A DNA stretch of 64,000 bases from Roseateles depolymerans. Lineage in GTDB: Bacteria; Pseudomonadota; Gammaproteobacteria; Burkholderiales; Burkholderiaceae_C. The translations under genes were made by a program, and so were the position numbers. Positions 27,277-36,205 of this stretch are shown in pieces (position 1 is the first letter of the stretch; every line of letters begins with the position of its first letter). The DNA is taken from assembly GCA_003241055.1 (NCBI GenBank), contig QFOD01000007.1:124001-188000 (forward strand), in the 5' to 3' direction. A model generated the notes under the pieces. The model did not search any database. It had not been told where the DNA came from and saw only the letters and a program-made list of their open reading frames with translations.

Positions 27277-29693
27277 GGCGTGAAGTCAGAACTGGACGAG
27301 CGGTCTGAGCTCAGCCGCCGATAACCGGGCACATTGTCCCTCAAGACCTTGAGCGCATTGGAGCCCAGCTGGGACAGGCCCACGAGCTCCAGCTGCAGCA
27401 TGATGCGGGTATTGGTTTCCGCGCGGCCGGTGGACAGCCGCTCGATGCCGAAGCGCATCACCCAGCACCCGGCGTCGTATTCGAAGCCGGCCACCGAGTC
27501 GGTCAGACGCTTGTCGCGCAGCGAGTACTGAACGCGCCCGGCGCTGTACCAGGCGCCGCCACAGGTGGCGCCGCCCGAGGCCGAGGCCCCGCGGGTCGCC
27601 ACCGGCTGGCCGTAGATGGGCCACTGCCAGGCCAGCTCGACCTGCTCGCTCTGATCGCGGGCCAGGCGATAGGCCAGGCTGACGGTGCGGTACGGGCCCG
27701 GCGAATAGCGAGCCCGCATCACCGAACGCACCGCACGGCTCTGTCCGTCGAGTTCCAGCGTGCCGTCGGCCCACCAGCGCTCTTCCAGATGGGCGGCCGC
27801 GGCCAGCAGCAGATCGGAGAAACGCTGCGTGACGGGCTGGCCGTCCGGCGTGATGCGCTGATCACGGAACAGCACCCGCTGCACCGCCCCCAGGCGCAGC
27901 ACTTCCTCGCCCTGCTGGGCGTTCACCCAGCGGCTGGTCGCGCCTATGCTCAGCGCATGCAGGTCGGCCACGCGATCCACGCCCGAGAACGGGTTGTCGG
28001 TGTAGATCGAGTCGAAGTTGAAGTCCTTGGGCGCCGAATCGAAGTTGGGCAGATTGGCCTGGTCGCGGAACGGCGTGTTCACGTACAGCAGGCGCGGCTC
28101 CAGGCTCTGCCGATAGTCGCGGCCGAACAGCGTGGTGTCGCGCTCGAACACCCAGCCGTGGTCGATGCTGAAGGTCGGGATGGTGCGCCCCATGCGCGTG
28201 CGGCCGTCGCTCTGGGCCTTGTCGAGGTCATACGCGGCGGCGTTCACCTGCAGGCGCGGAATCAGCCACCAGGCCTCGCCGCCCAGCGGCGCGGCGATGT
28301 GGCCCAGCAGATGCACCCGCTGGCCGCCAGTGCCGACCTGATCGGACAGCGCCGAGCCCGGCAGGTCGAAGCGGTTGTATTCCAGCTCCACGCCCCCTTC
28401 GAGCCGCGCCTTGCGGCCCCAGGGGCGGAAGCTGTCCAGCACGGCCTCGTCCGCCGCCGTGGACACTCGCACGCCCACCTGTGGCGAGCGCTGGTAGGGT
28501 GACTCGAACTGCGCGGTGGTGTCGGTGCCTTGAAGGTTCTGCCAGCGCTGCACCCGGGCATAGGTCTCGACCGAACCCCACGACAGCTCGCGCAGACGGT
28601 TCAGCGCGAAGTCGCTGGCCAGCAGTCGGGGGGTCTGGCTGTCGACCCGGCGGGACATGTCCTTCCAGTAGTCGTCATCCGACACCCGCTCGCTCTTGAT
28701 GCGATAGTGCCAGTCACCGAAGTTGCCGAGGTTGTTCAGCTTCAGCGACCAGCGCGAATTGCCGAACACGCGGTCGTCGGGGAGCAGATCGACATTGACC
28801 TTGCCGACATGCCCGGGCTCCAGATAGCGGAACTCGCTGTCCAGGCCCACGCCACGCTTGGTCATGATGAAGGGCGTGAACGTCGCGTCGCGTTGGGGCG
28901 CGATGTTCCAGTAGTAGGGAACACCGAACTCCAGGCCGCTGCGGTTGTCCAGGAAGATATTGGGCGGCAGCCAGCCGGACTTGCGCTCCGAGCTCAGCGG
29001 GAAGCTCAGCGACGGGGCGGCCAGGATGGGCACGCCCTGGAAGCGCAGCACGGCGCCCTCGGCCTCGCCTTCGTTGGCTTCCAGGTCCATGCTGAGCTTG
29101 CGGGCCGAGATCTGCCACGCCGGCTCCTGGCCATCCACGGCCGGGCAGCTGCTGTAGGTGGCGGCATCGGCGCTCAGGTGGTTGGCGTCCTTGAAGCGGA
29201 TCACGTCGGCCTTGCCCGCGCCGCCGATGGCGCCCAGCAGGAACTGCGGCGTCAGGAACTCGCCCTCGAAGCGGCTCACGTAGAGCTGCAGTTCGGGGCC
29301 GGTGAACACATTGCCGCGCTGGCTGATCCGCACGTTCCCCTTGGCCTGGGCCAGATCGTCGGGGACGCGGTAATCCAGCGCATCCGCGCGCATCAGCAAC
29401 TCGCCGTAGCGAAGCTCGACGTCGCCACGCGCCTCGGCCTTCTGGTCGACCTGAGAGTTGACGCTGCCAGCGCTCATCACCAGCGCCGGCTTGGCGCCAG
29501 GCCGCTTGGGCTGCACCAGCACCCGGCTGCTGCGCAGCTTCAAGGGATCGGAATCCACATCCGGCACGGCGGACTGGGCCAGGGCCGAACCCCAGCCGCC
29601 CAGCGCAAGAGCGACCAGGGCAGACAGCGGGGCGATGGCAGGAAGGTGGGCTGTGCGAGAGCGCGGCACGGGCGGCAGGATCTCGAAATACAC
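27273..29693 (-). CDS. lptD: LPS-assembly protein LptD
   Basis: LptD is the outer-membrane beta-barrel that, with LptE, inserts lipopolysaccharide into the outer leaflet. The 806-residue protein has a signal peptide ending near GSALAQ, an OstA/LptA-like beta-jellyroll (GDVELRYGELLMRADALDY, GNVFTGPELQLYVS) and a long C-terminal barrel. Only three cysteines are visible, one after the jellyroll (TYSSCPA) and two near the C-terminus, against four in E. coli. The only available start codons are GTG (29693 or 29669) with no clear ribosome-binding site. First gene of lptD-surA-rsmA. Confidence 0.94.
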   Translation of the reverse strand: MYFEILPPVPRSRTAHLPAIAPLSALVALALGGWGSALAQSAVPDVDSDPLKLRSSRVLVQPKRPGAKPALVMSAGSVNSQVDQKAEARGDVELRYGELLMRADALDYRVPDDLAQAKGNVRISQRGNVFTGPELQLYVSRFEGEFLTPQFLLGAIGGAGKADVIRFKDANHLSADAATYSSCPAVDGQEPAWQISARKLSMDLEANEGEAEGAVLRFQGVPILAAPSLSFPLSSERKSGWLPPNIFLDNRSGLEFGVPYYWNIAPQRDATFTPFIMTKRGVGLDSEFRYLEPGHVGKVNVDLLPDDRVFGNSRWSLKLNNLGNFGDWHYRIKSERVSDDDYWKDMSRRVDSQTPRLLASDFALNRLRELSWGSVETYARVQRWQNLQGTDTTAQFESPYQRSPQVGVRVSTAADEAVLDSFRPWGRKARLEGGVELEYNRFDLPGSALSDQVGTGGQRVHLLGHIAAPLGGEAWWLIPRLQVNAAAYDLDKAQSDGRTRMGRTIPTFSIDHGWVFERDTTLFGRDYRQSLEPRLLYVNTPFRDQANLPNFDSAPKDFNFDSIYTDNPFSGVDRVADLHALSIGATSRWVNAQQGEEVLRLGAVQRVLFRDQRITPDGQPVTQRFSDLLLAAAAHLEERWWADGTLELDGQSRAVRSVMRARYSPGPYRTVSLAYRLARDQSEQVELAWQWPIYGQPVATRGASASGGATCGGAWYSAGRVQYSLRDKRLTDSVAGFEYDAGCWVMRFGIERLSTGRAETNTRIMLQLELVGLSQLGSNALKVLRDNVPGYRRLSSDRSSSSDFTP

Positions 29694-29747
29694 GGAGGAT
29701 GCCGGGGCCGGCGGTTTTTAGAATTTCATTATCTACGAGTGACCGCC

Positions 29748-30386
29748 ATGCCCAGCCTGATTGAGACCCTGCAAGCACAACCCGACCACACCGACGCCCT
29801 GATGCGTGCCGCCTGCCAACGCCTGCGCGCATGGCAGGCCAGGGTGCAGACGCCCACCGCCAGCGGCGACGACGACGGCGACGGCGACGCCAGACTGCAG
29901 CGCGGCCTGGAACGGCTGGCCCCGGCACACGCACCGGCCTTGCTGGCCGCACTGAACGCCGATGCAGCCCTGCTGCCGCAGGGCCCGGTGCTGGACGATC
30001 TGCCGCCCGATGACGGCACCGCTGCGCCGCCGGCGCGCCGGCCAGGGCCGCTGACCGACGATCTGGCCCTGCTGCTGCGCCCGGCCGAGCTGGCCTGGGA
30101 CGAGCCGCAGGAGATCGACTGGGCCGTCAGGCACTGGGAGGCCAGCCGCCACGCGGGCCTGCTGGACGAGGACCTGGCCGCCGATTTCGGCGAGTTCTGG
30201 CGCCGGCTGGAATGGAGCGCGCTGCGCCACCACCTGCGGCTGCTGGCCGACGGCCATGCCGAGGAACGTCGGCTGCTGGCCCATGTCGTGAAGACCAGCA
30301 CCCGCTATGTGGCCCTGGCCCCGCTGAAGCGGGCACTGGAAGCCCGCCACCCCGAGTACTTCGACCAGGCGTTCAGCCTTCGCTGA
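29748..30386 (+). CDS. shortened AmgK-like protein (kinase core missing)
   Basis: A 212-residue protein beside lptD, where betaproteobacteria and pseudomonads normally carry amgK and murU (N-acetylmuramate/glucosamine anomeric kinase and uridylyltransferase of peptidoglycan recycling). From about residue 98 it follows the AmgK C-terminal lobe: GPLTDDLALLLRP, AWDEPQEIDWAVRHWEASRHAGL, DFGEFWRRLEWSALRHHLRLL. The preceding 95 residues carry no nucleotide-binding loop, no HRDxxxxN-type catalytic loop and no DFQ metal motif; instead there is an acidic DDDGDGDA linker and an Ala/Leu-rich helix. It is therefore unlikely to be a kinase. murU is absent. Its 3' end overlaps the convergent LysR gene by 14 bases. 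Confidence 0.6.
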   Translation: MPSLIETLQAQPDHTDALMRAACQRLRAWQARVQTPTASGDDDGDGDARLQRGLERLAPAHAPALLAALNADAALLPQGPVLDDLPPDDGTAAPPARRPGPLTDDLALLLRPAELAWDEPQEIDWAVRHWEASRHAGLLDEDLAADFGEFWRRLEWSALRHHLRLLADGHAEERRLLAHVVKTSTRYVALAPLKRALEARHPEYFDQAFSLR

Positions 30387-31338
30387 CACGACCCCGGCGG
30401 GTGGCGCAGCCGGCCGCGATCAACCAGGGGTCGCGATCCTCGCCGCCGAAGATCTCCAGCAGGAAGTCCACGAACGCACGGGTCCGCGCCGGCACGTACT
30501 TGCGCGTCGGCATGGCGGCCCACAGCGTGATGCTGAACATGCGCCACTCGGGCAGCACGCGCTCCAGCGCATGCTCCATCAGCGCGTCCTCGACGACGAA
30601 GCTGGGCAAGCCCGCGATGCCCAGCCCGTGCAAGGCCGCGGCGTAGTTGGTATCCATGTGCGTGGTCGACAGCGTGGCGCGCGACGGCACGATGGGCAGC
30701 GTGATTTCCTCCAGGCCGTCGCCGCGCTGCAGCGTGAGCCCACGCTGCATGGCGACCGTGGGCGGCAGCAGCGCCGCGTGCTGCTTGAGGTCGTAGGGGT
30801 GCTCGGGCCGCCCGCGCTGGTCCAGGTATTCCGGCGAGGCGCACAGGATGAACTCGCTGCGCACCAGCCGGCGGGCGACGAACTCGCCCTCCAGCGGCTG
30901 GCGCGCGGTGACGATGGTGAGGTCGTAGCTGTCATCCACCGTCTCGACCGGGCCGGTCGAGGTGATCTCCAGCGTCACCTGCGGGTACTGCCGATGAAAA
31001 CGCGGCAGGTGCTTGGCCAGCTGGTGCACCGCGATCGCCGGCGGGCACAACACCCGCAGCAGGCCGCGCACCTCCTGGGTTGCCGAGGCCGCCAGCGCCG
31101 AGGCCTCGTCGACATCGGCCAGGATGCGCCGCGCACGCTCCAGATAGGCCTCGCCGATCTCCGTCAGCGCCAGCCGCCGCGTGGTGCGGTTCAGCAGGCG
31201 CGTGCCGAGATGGTCCTCCAGCTCGGCCACCAGCCGGGTGATGACGGCGGGGGCCAGGTCGAGCGCGCGGGCCGCGGCCGCGAAGCTGCCTTCGTCGACC
31301 ACGCGGGTGAAAACGCGCAGGGCTCTCAGGTGATCCAT
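30373..31338 (-). CDS. LysR-family transcriptional regulator
   Basis: A 321-residue LysR regulator of the subgroup with MDHLRALRVFTRVVDEGSFA at the N-terminus. The winged helix-turn-helix covers residues 1-60 (AAAARALDLAPAVITRLVAELE, LGTRLLNRTTRRLALTEIG), and the rest is the effector-binding domain (LLRVLCPPAIAVHQLAKHLPRF and onward). The ATG at 31338 is chosen by family; 31353 is also possible. It lies 138 bases downstream of the M20 peptidase gene in the same direction. The target and inducer are unknown. The C-terminal tail is longer than usual. Confidence 0.9.
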   Translation of the reverse strand: MDHLRALRVFTRVVDEGSFAAAARALDLAPAVITRLVAELEDHLGTRLLNRTTRRLALTEIGEAYLERARRILADVDEASALAASATQEVRGLLRVLCPPAIAVHQLAKHLPRFHRQYPQVTLEITSTGPVETVDDSYDLTIVTARQPLEGEFVARRLVRSEFILCASPEYLDQRGRPEHPYDLKQHAALLPPTVAMQRGLTLQRGDGLEEITLPIVPSRATLSTTHMDTNYAAALHGLGIAGLPSFVVEDALMEHALERVLPEWRMFSITLWAAMPTRKYVPARTRAFVDFLLEIFGGEDRDPWLIAAGCATRRGRVSEG

Positions 31339-31476
31339 GCGTAACCAGCTCATGGCCCCGCGCTCGGCCTCGGCGCGGGGGCAATGCGTGCAGGCGCACC
31401 GGCGGATACAGCTGGCCACTCCGCCGGGTGGCCCGTTGGGCGCATCAGGCGTGGGCGCACCGGGCGCCCCGCGCCC

Positions 31477-32952
31477 TCAGGGGTGGGCGGCCATGACCTG
31501 CGCCACCGCGGCCGTCAGGCGCTTGCCATAGGGCACGTGCAGGAACTCGTTGGGGCCGTGCGCATTGCTCTTGGGGCCCAGCACGCCGCAGACCATCATC
31601 TGCGCCTTGGGGAAGCCCTTCTGCAGCATGCTCATCAACGGGATCGTGCCGCCCTGGCCGATGTAGCCCACCGGCGCGCCGAAGTGCGCCTGGCTGGCGT
31701 CCTCCAGCACCTGGCTGAGCCAGGGCGACAGCTCGGGCGTGTTCCAGCCGGTGGCGCCGAACGCCCCGGCACGGCCGTCCGGCGTGAACGTGACCTTGGC
31801 GTTGTAGGGCGCGTTGTCCTCCAGCAGGGCCTTGAGGCGCAGCGCGGCCTCGTTGCCATCCACCAGCGGCGGCAGGCGCAGCGACAGCTTGAAGGCCGTG
31901 TGGGGGCGCAGCACGTTGCCGGCGTTCTTCAGCTCGGGGAAGCCGTCCACGCCCACCACTGACAGCGTCGGCCGCCAGGTGCGGTTGAGCAGCGCCTCGA
32001 CCGGGTCGGTGGTCACGGGCAGCACCGGGCCGCCGTCCGCACCGCAGGCCCAGGGCATGCGCTTGTAGACCTCTTCCTTCAGGATGGCCGCCGTGGCCTG
32101 GGCCTGCTCGAGGCGCACACCCGGGATCTCGCAGTGGAAGCTCTCCGGCAGCAGCCGGCCGGTCTTGCTGTCCTCCAGACGGTCCAGCACCTGGCGCAGG
32201 ATGCGGAAGCTCGACGGCACCACGCCGGAGGCATCGCCGCTGTGGATGCCCTCGGTCAGCACCTCCACCTTCAGCACGCCCGACACCATGCCGCGCAGCG
32301 AGGTCGTGAGCCACAGCTGATCGTAGTTGCCGGCGCCGGAGTCCAGGCAGACCACCAGCGACACGTTGCCCAGCCGGGGCTTGAGCAGGTCGATGTAGGC
32401 CGGCAGGTCGTAGGAGCCGCTTTCCTCGCAGGTCTCGATGATCCCCACGCAGCGCGGGCGCGGGATGCCCTGCTGGTCCAGCGCCATGATGGCCGTCAGC
32501 GAGGCGTAGACCGCATAGCCGTCGTCCGCGCCGCCGCGGCCGTACAGCAGGCCGTTCTCGTACTTGGGCGTCCAGGGGCCGAGGTCGGCACGCCAGCCGT
32601 TGAACTCGGGCTGCTTGTCCAGATGGCCGTAGAGCACGATGGTGTCGTCCGAGCCCGCCTTGGTCGCCGGCACCTCGAAGAAGATCACCGGCGTACGGCC
32701 CGGAATGCGCACCACTTCCAGCTTGAGGCCGGCCACCTTCTTGCTCTCCACCCAGGCCGCGGCCTGGGTCAGCACCTTCTCGATGTGGCCATTGGCCGCC
32801 CAGTCGGCGTCGAACATCGGGCTCTTGGCCGGAATGGCGATGTAGTCGGTCAGCGCGGGAACGATCTCTTCGTCCCAGACGCGCGATGCAAACGCGCCCA
32901 GCGCGGTGGCTTCGTCGGCTTGCAGCGGAAGTTGGGGGTCGCGTGCATTCAT
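31477..32952 (-). CDS. M20-family metallopeptidase
   Basis: A 491-residue cytosolic dipeptidase- or deacylase-type enzyme of the M20 family. The dinuclear zinc ligands are evident: the His in VLYGHLDKQPEF, the bridging Asp in GRGGADDGYAVY, the catalytic and ligand Glu pair in ETCEESGS, Asp in VCLDSGAGNYDQ, and the final His in SNAHGPNEFLHV. The dimerisation (lid) domain is inserted between. It resembles the M20 dipeptidases of betaproteobacteria. The ATG at 32952 is followed by MNARDPQLPLQ; the divergent cyclase gene starts 82 bases away. Confidence 0.92.
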   Translation of the reverse strand: MNARDPQLPLQADEATALGAFASRVWDEEIVPALTDYIAIPAKSPMFDADWAANGHIEKVLTQAAAWVESKKVAGLKLEVVRIPGRTPVIFFEVPATKAGSDDTIVLYGHLDKQPEFNGWRADLGPWTPKYENGLLYGRGGADDGYAVYASLTAIMALDQQGIPRPRCVGIIETCEESGSYDLPAYIDLLKPRLGNVSLVVCLDSGAGNYDQLWLTTSLRGMVSGVLKVEVLTEGIHSGDASGVVPSSFRILRQVLDRLEDSKTGRLLPESFHCEIPGVRLEQAQATAAILKEEVYKRMPWACGADGGPVLPVTTDPVEALLNRTWRPTLSVVGVDGFPELKNAGNVLRPHTAFKLSLRLPPLVDGNEAALRLKALLEDNAPYNAKVTFTPDGRAGAFGATGWNTPELSPWLSQVLEDASQAHFGAPVGYIGQGGTIPLMSMLQKGFPKAQMMVCGVLGPKSNAHGPNEFLHVPYGKRLTAAVAQVMAAHP

Positions 32953-33033
32953 GGCAGTCTCCGGTGTCTGTTTGACACAAGCGGCCAGTTTAGGCGCTCC
33001 CATAATGGCCTTCTCGCCGCCTGCCTCGTGTCC

Positions 33034-34797
33034 ATGCGTCTGACGCGCCTGTTCCTGCTGACGACCGGGTTGCTGCTCGGTCTGGTGACCGCCCTGCTGC
33101 TGCGCTCGGTGTGGGCGGACCGGCAGCGCGTGGTCACCGCCGAACTCGGCCTGGCGGCCATGGAGCGCGCCTACCTGACGATGACGGTCGCCGAGAAGGC
33201 CTCGGCCGAACGCGGCCCGACCATCCCGGTGCTGAACGACACCGAGCCCGCGAGCCCCGAGCTGCACGCGCGCCTGGCCAACTTCCGCCAGGCCACCGAC
33301 GCCGCCTTTGACGCGGCCCTGAACGCCCTGCGCGAGGCTGAGGACGCAGCGTCGGCGGCCGCGCTGGCCGATCTGGAGCAGGCCCGTGTCGAACTGGCCG
33401 CCGCCCGCCGTGAGGTGGACCGGGTCGCCGCCCTGCCCCATGCCAGCCGCAGCGCCCCGGGGCAGCGCCTGACGCGTGGCCCCATCGACCAGCTGTTCGC
33501 AGTCATCGACACCGTGCTGGGCAGTGCCACCTTGCTGTCCGCCGCGGCGGAGGCCATCTACCCGGCGCTGGCCGTGCCGCTGGTGGGCGCGCGCTACGCC
33601 GCCGAGATGCGCGAGTACGCGGGCCGGCTGGGCTCGCAGTTCACCACGGCACTCGCCACCGGGCAGCCGCTGGCCGAGCTCGAACGCCGCGAGATCCCGG
33701 AACTGATCGGGCGCATCGAACAGCTGCGCAAGCTGATCGCGCTGCAGCTGCGCGTCGGCAAGCAGGACGCCACGCTGCACGCCGCGCTGGACGGCCTGGA
33801 GACCCGCTATTTCGCGGTCAGCCTGCCATTTGCCCGCCGTCAGGCCGAGCTGGGGCAGAGCGGCCCGCTGGGCGTGGACTCGGCGGCCTTCGTCGCGCGC
33901 TATGTGCCGCCCATGAAGAGCATCGTGGAGCTGCGCGACGCGATGTTCGAGTCCGCGCGCCGGTCTGCCGCCCGCGAGCTGGCCGACACGCGCCAGCGCC
34001 TCGTCGTCAACACCGCGCTGGGCGTGGCCGTGCTGTGCGTGGAGATCGCCGTGTTCCTGCTGATCCGGCATCGCGTGCTGCTGCCGCTGCTGCGCTCCAC
34101 CCGGGTGATGAACGCCATCATGGCCGGCGAGATCCCGGACGAGCCGCCCCCTGTGAACCGGCGCGACGAGGTGGGCGACATGAAGCGGGCCGTGGCCGCA
34201 CTGCGCGAGGCCACGCTGAGGCGCCGCACGCTGGAGCGCGAGCGCGAGCAGCTGTTCGAGCAGCTGCGCATCGCCAGCGACACCGATTTCCTCACCGGCC
34301 TGCCCAACCGCCGGGCCTTCGCGGTGCGGGCCACGGAGCTGCTGGCCCAGGCCCGCCGCCAGGGCTGGCCCATGGCGCTGCTGGTGTTCGACCTGGACCA
34401 TTTCAAGCGGGTCAACGACCTGCACGGCCACCAGGCCGGCGACCAGGTGCTGCGCGAGGCTGCCGAGCGCGCTCGCAGCCAGGTGCGCCGCGGCGAGCTG
34501 CTGGCCCGGCTGGGCGGCGAGGAATTCGTCGTGCTGGCCACCGACTGCCGGCCGGAACAGGCGGCCCAGCTGGCCGAACGCCTGCGGGCCACGCTGGCCG
34601 ACACCTCCATGCCCGTCGGCAATCAGTCGCTGCAGGTGACGGCGAGCTTCGGCCTGGCCTGCGCCGAGGCCCGCGACGTGAGCGACCTGGACGCCCTCTT
34701 CCGCGAGGCCGACCGCGCGCTCTACCGTGCCAAGGAGCTGGGCCGCAACCGGGTCTGCGGTGCCGAAGGCCCCCGGGCGCTGGAGCCCAGCGCCTGA
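33034..34797 (+). CDS. membrane diguanylate cyclase with HAMP and GGDEF domains
   Basis: A 587-residue protein with an N-terminal membrane helix (residues 5-24), a mostly helical periplasmic sensor of about 300 residues, a second helix near 325-345, a HAMP linker (RSTRVMNAIMAGEIPDEPPP) and a C-terminal GGDEF domain. The active loop is GGEEF at residues 494-498 and the substrate motif is DLDHFKRVNDLHGHQAGD. The I-site position reads RRGE instead of RxxD, so feedback by c-di-GMP is probably lost, unlike the two tandem cyclases. A CATAAT at 33001-33006 may be its -10. It precedes the lipoprotein/MORN pair. Confidence 0.92.
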   Translation: MRLTRLFLLTTGLLLGLVTALLLRSVWADRQRVVTAELGLAAMERAYLTMTVAEKASAERGPTIPVLNDTEPASPELHARLANFRQATDAAFDAALNALREAEDAASAAALADLEQARVELAAARREVDRVAALPHASRSAPGQRLTRGPIDQLFAVIDTVLGSATLLSAAAEAIYPALAVPLVGARYAAEMREYAGRLGSQFTTALATGQPLAELERREIPELIGRIEQLRKLIALQLRVGKQDATLHAALDGLETRYFAVSLPFARRQAELGQSGPLGVDSAAFVARYVPPMKSIVELRDAMFESARRSAARELADTRQRLVVNTALGVAVLCVEIAVFLLIRHRVLLPLLRSTRVMNAIMAGEIPDEPPPVNRRDEVGDMKRAVAALREATLRRRTLEREREQLFEQLRIASDTDFLTGLPNRRAFAVRATELLAQARRQGWPMALLVFDLDHFKRVNDLHGHQAGDQVLREAAERARSQVRRGELLARLGGEEFVVLATDCRPEQAAQLAERLRATLADTSMPVGNQSLQVTASFGLACAEARDVSDLDALFREADRALYRAKELGRNRVCGAEGPRALEPSA

Positions 34798-34867
34798 CTG
34801 TGACGCCGCCCCCACACAGGGAAACAACCAGTTTTGCCGTCATGGGCAGTCCGTACGCTGGCGCACG

Positions 34868-36205
34868 ATGCGCCATGTTCTGCACTGCCTCACGCTGCTG
34901 ACCGCCCTGCTGCTGGCCGGCTGCGCCGGCCCCAAATTCACGGTGGACGACGGCCGCAAGGTTGATGAGAAGCTGCTGGCCGGCATCCGCGCCTATGGCG
35001 CCGGTGAGCGCCTGATCCGACCGGCCATCGCGCGCAGCGCCCAGCTGAACGACAAGGACTGCGACCGGCAATGGGAGCTGCCCTTCGCCGTGGCCACCAG
35101 CGCCGGCTGGAGCGCCGACGACCGGGTGGCCTGGGCCCGCGGCCTGCAGGTGGACGAGCGGCTGACCGTGATCGCCATCACCGAGGCCTCCCCCCTGCCT
35201 CTGGGCGCGCGGCTGGACCGTATCGCCGGCACCGAGAGCAACGACGGCGAGCGCCTGCTGGAAGCGCTCGCCGAGGCCCGCGACGGCGGGCGCCCGTTCG
35301 CCGTGAACATGGTCGGCCGCGGCCGGGTGTCGATCAAGCCCTTCGAGGTCTGCCGTGGCTACGCGCGCTTCGCACCGCCCAACACCCCGACGCTGCAGGA
35401 CTACCACTGGCTGATGAGCCTGCACCCGCTGGAGCTGACCCAGGCCGATCTCTCGCCCGACGAGGCGCTGTGGATGGTGCTGTGGACGCAGGGCCTGTCC
35501 GAGGAGGGCGGCGTGCGCATGAAGGCCTACCACTACACGACCCGCATCGTCGGCACGCTCTACAACCTCGTCACGCTGGCCTCCGGCGTGAAGGCGGCGG
35601 CGCTGGCGGCCGACGCGGCCGTCACGGCCGCGCGCAACGCGGCCGCCAGCGCCGCCACCGAGCTGATCAAGCAGCAGCTGATCGAGCAGGGCAAGGCACT
35701 CGCTGCCCAGCGCCTGCGCGAGGGCATCACCGATGCGGCCCAGCAGCTGACGCGCCAGCAGGCCGTCAACGCAATGCAGGCGGCCGCCGAGAACCGCGGC
35801 ATGCTGTCCGGCATCTCCCGCATCGCGGCCACGGCCTTCGACTACGCCGACGCCTGGGCCTACGAGCGCATGGCGCGTCTGGGCGCGCCGCCGCTGGCCG
35901 GCTTCACGCTGCACCAGAAGCTGGTGGAACGCAGCCTGGTGAGCAACGCGCTGCTGTTCGATGCCGACCGGCTCGCCGCGCTCAGCAAGATCGCCACCGC
36001 CCAGGGGCAGGAGACGGCCGTTGCGGCCATCCTGGGCGGCTTGCGCGCCAGCGACCTGGCGGCCGAGGTCGGCGCCATGCCGCTGGCCACCGTAGCCTCC
36101 CGCTTCTCCTTCGACAGCCCCGACGACCCCGGTGCCGGGCGCTACGCGCGCGGCCTGGTCGACGCCATGCTCGACATGCCGGTCGAGACGGCATCCCGCA
36201 AATGA
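34868..36205 (+). CDS. lipoprotein of uncertain family, possibly a non-catalytic M48-like protein
   Basis: A 445-residue lipoprotein (LLLAGCAGP lipobox). Residues about 105-155 (ASPLPLGARLDRIAGTE to VGRGRVSIKPFEVC) look PDZ-like, and the next segment resembles the peptidase M48 region of PDZ-M48 proteins, but where HExxH would be expected the sequence reads LWTQGLSEEGG. If the relation is real, zinc binding and activity are lost. An alanine-rich helical stretch near 235-300 follows. The family link is my weak impression. It overlaps the next gene by four bases (ATGA), which strongly suggests a joint role with the MORN protein. Confidence 0.55.
   Translation: MRHVLHCLTLLTALLLAGCAGPKFTVDDGRKVDEKLLAGIRAYGAGERLIRPAIARSAQLNDKDCDRQWELPFAVATSAGWSADDRVAWARGLQVDERLTVIAITEASPLPLGARLDRIAGTESNDGERLLEALAEARDGGRPFAVNMVGRGRVSIKPFEVCRGYARFAPPNTPTLQDYHWLMSLHPLELTQADLSPDEALWMVLWTQGLSEEGGVRMKAYHYTTRIVGTLYNLVTLASGVKAAALAADAAVTAARNAAASAATELIKQQLIEQGKALAAQRLREGITDAAQQLTRQQAVNAMQAAAENRGMLSGISRIAATAFDYADAWAYERMARLGAPPLAGFTLHQKLVERSLVSNALLFDADRLAALSKIATAQGQETAVAAILGGLRASDLAAEVGAMPLATVASRFSFDSPDDPGAGRYARGLVDAMLDMPVETASRK

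Noticed and set aside
32972..33006. TTGACA at 32972-32977 with CATAAT at 33001-33006 as a promoter for the HAMP-GGDEF gene
   Set aside because: The spacer is 23 bases, too long for a sigma-70 promoter; the two boxes probably do not work together.
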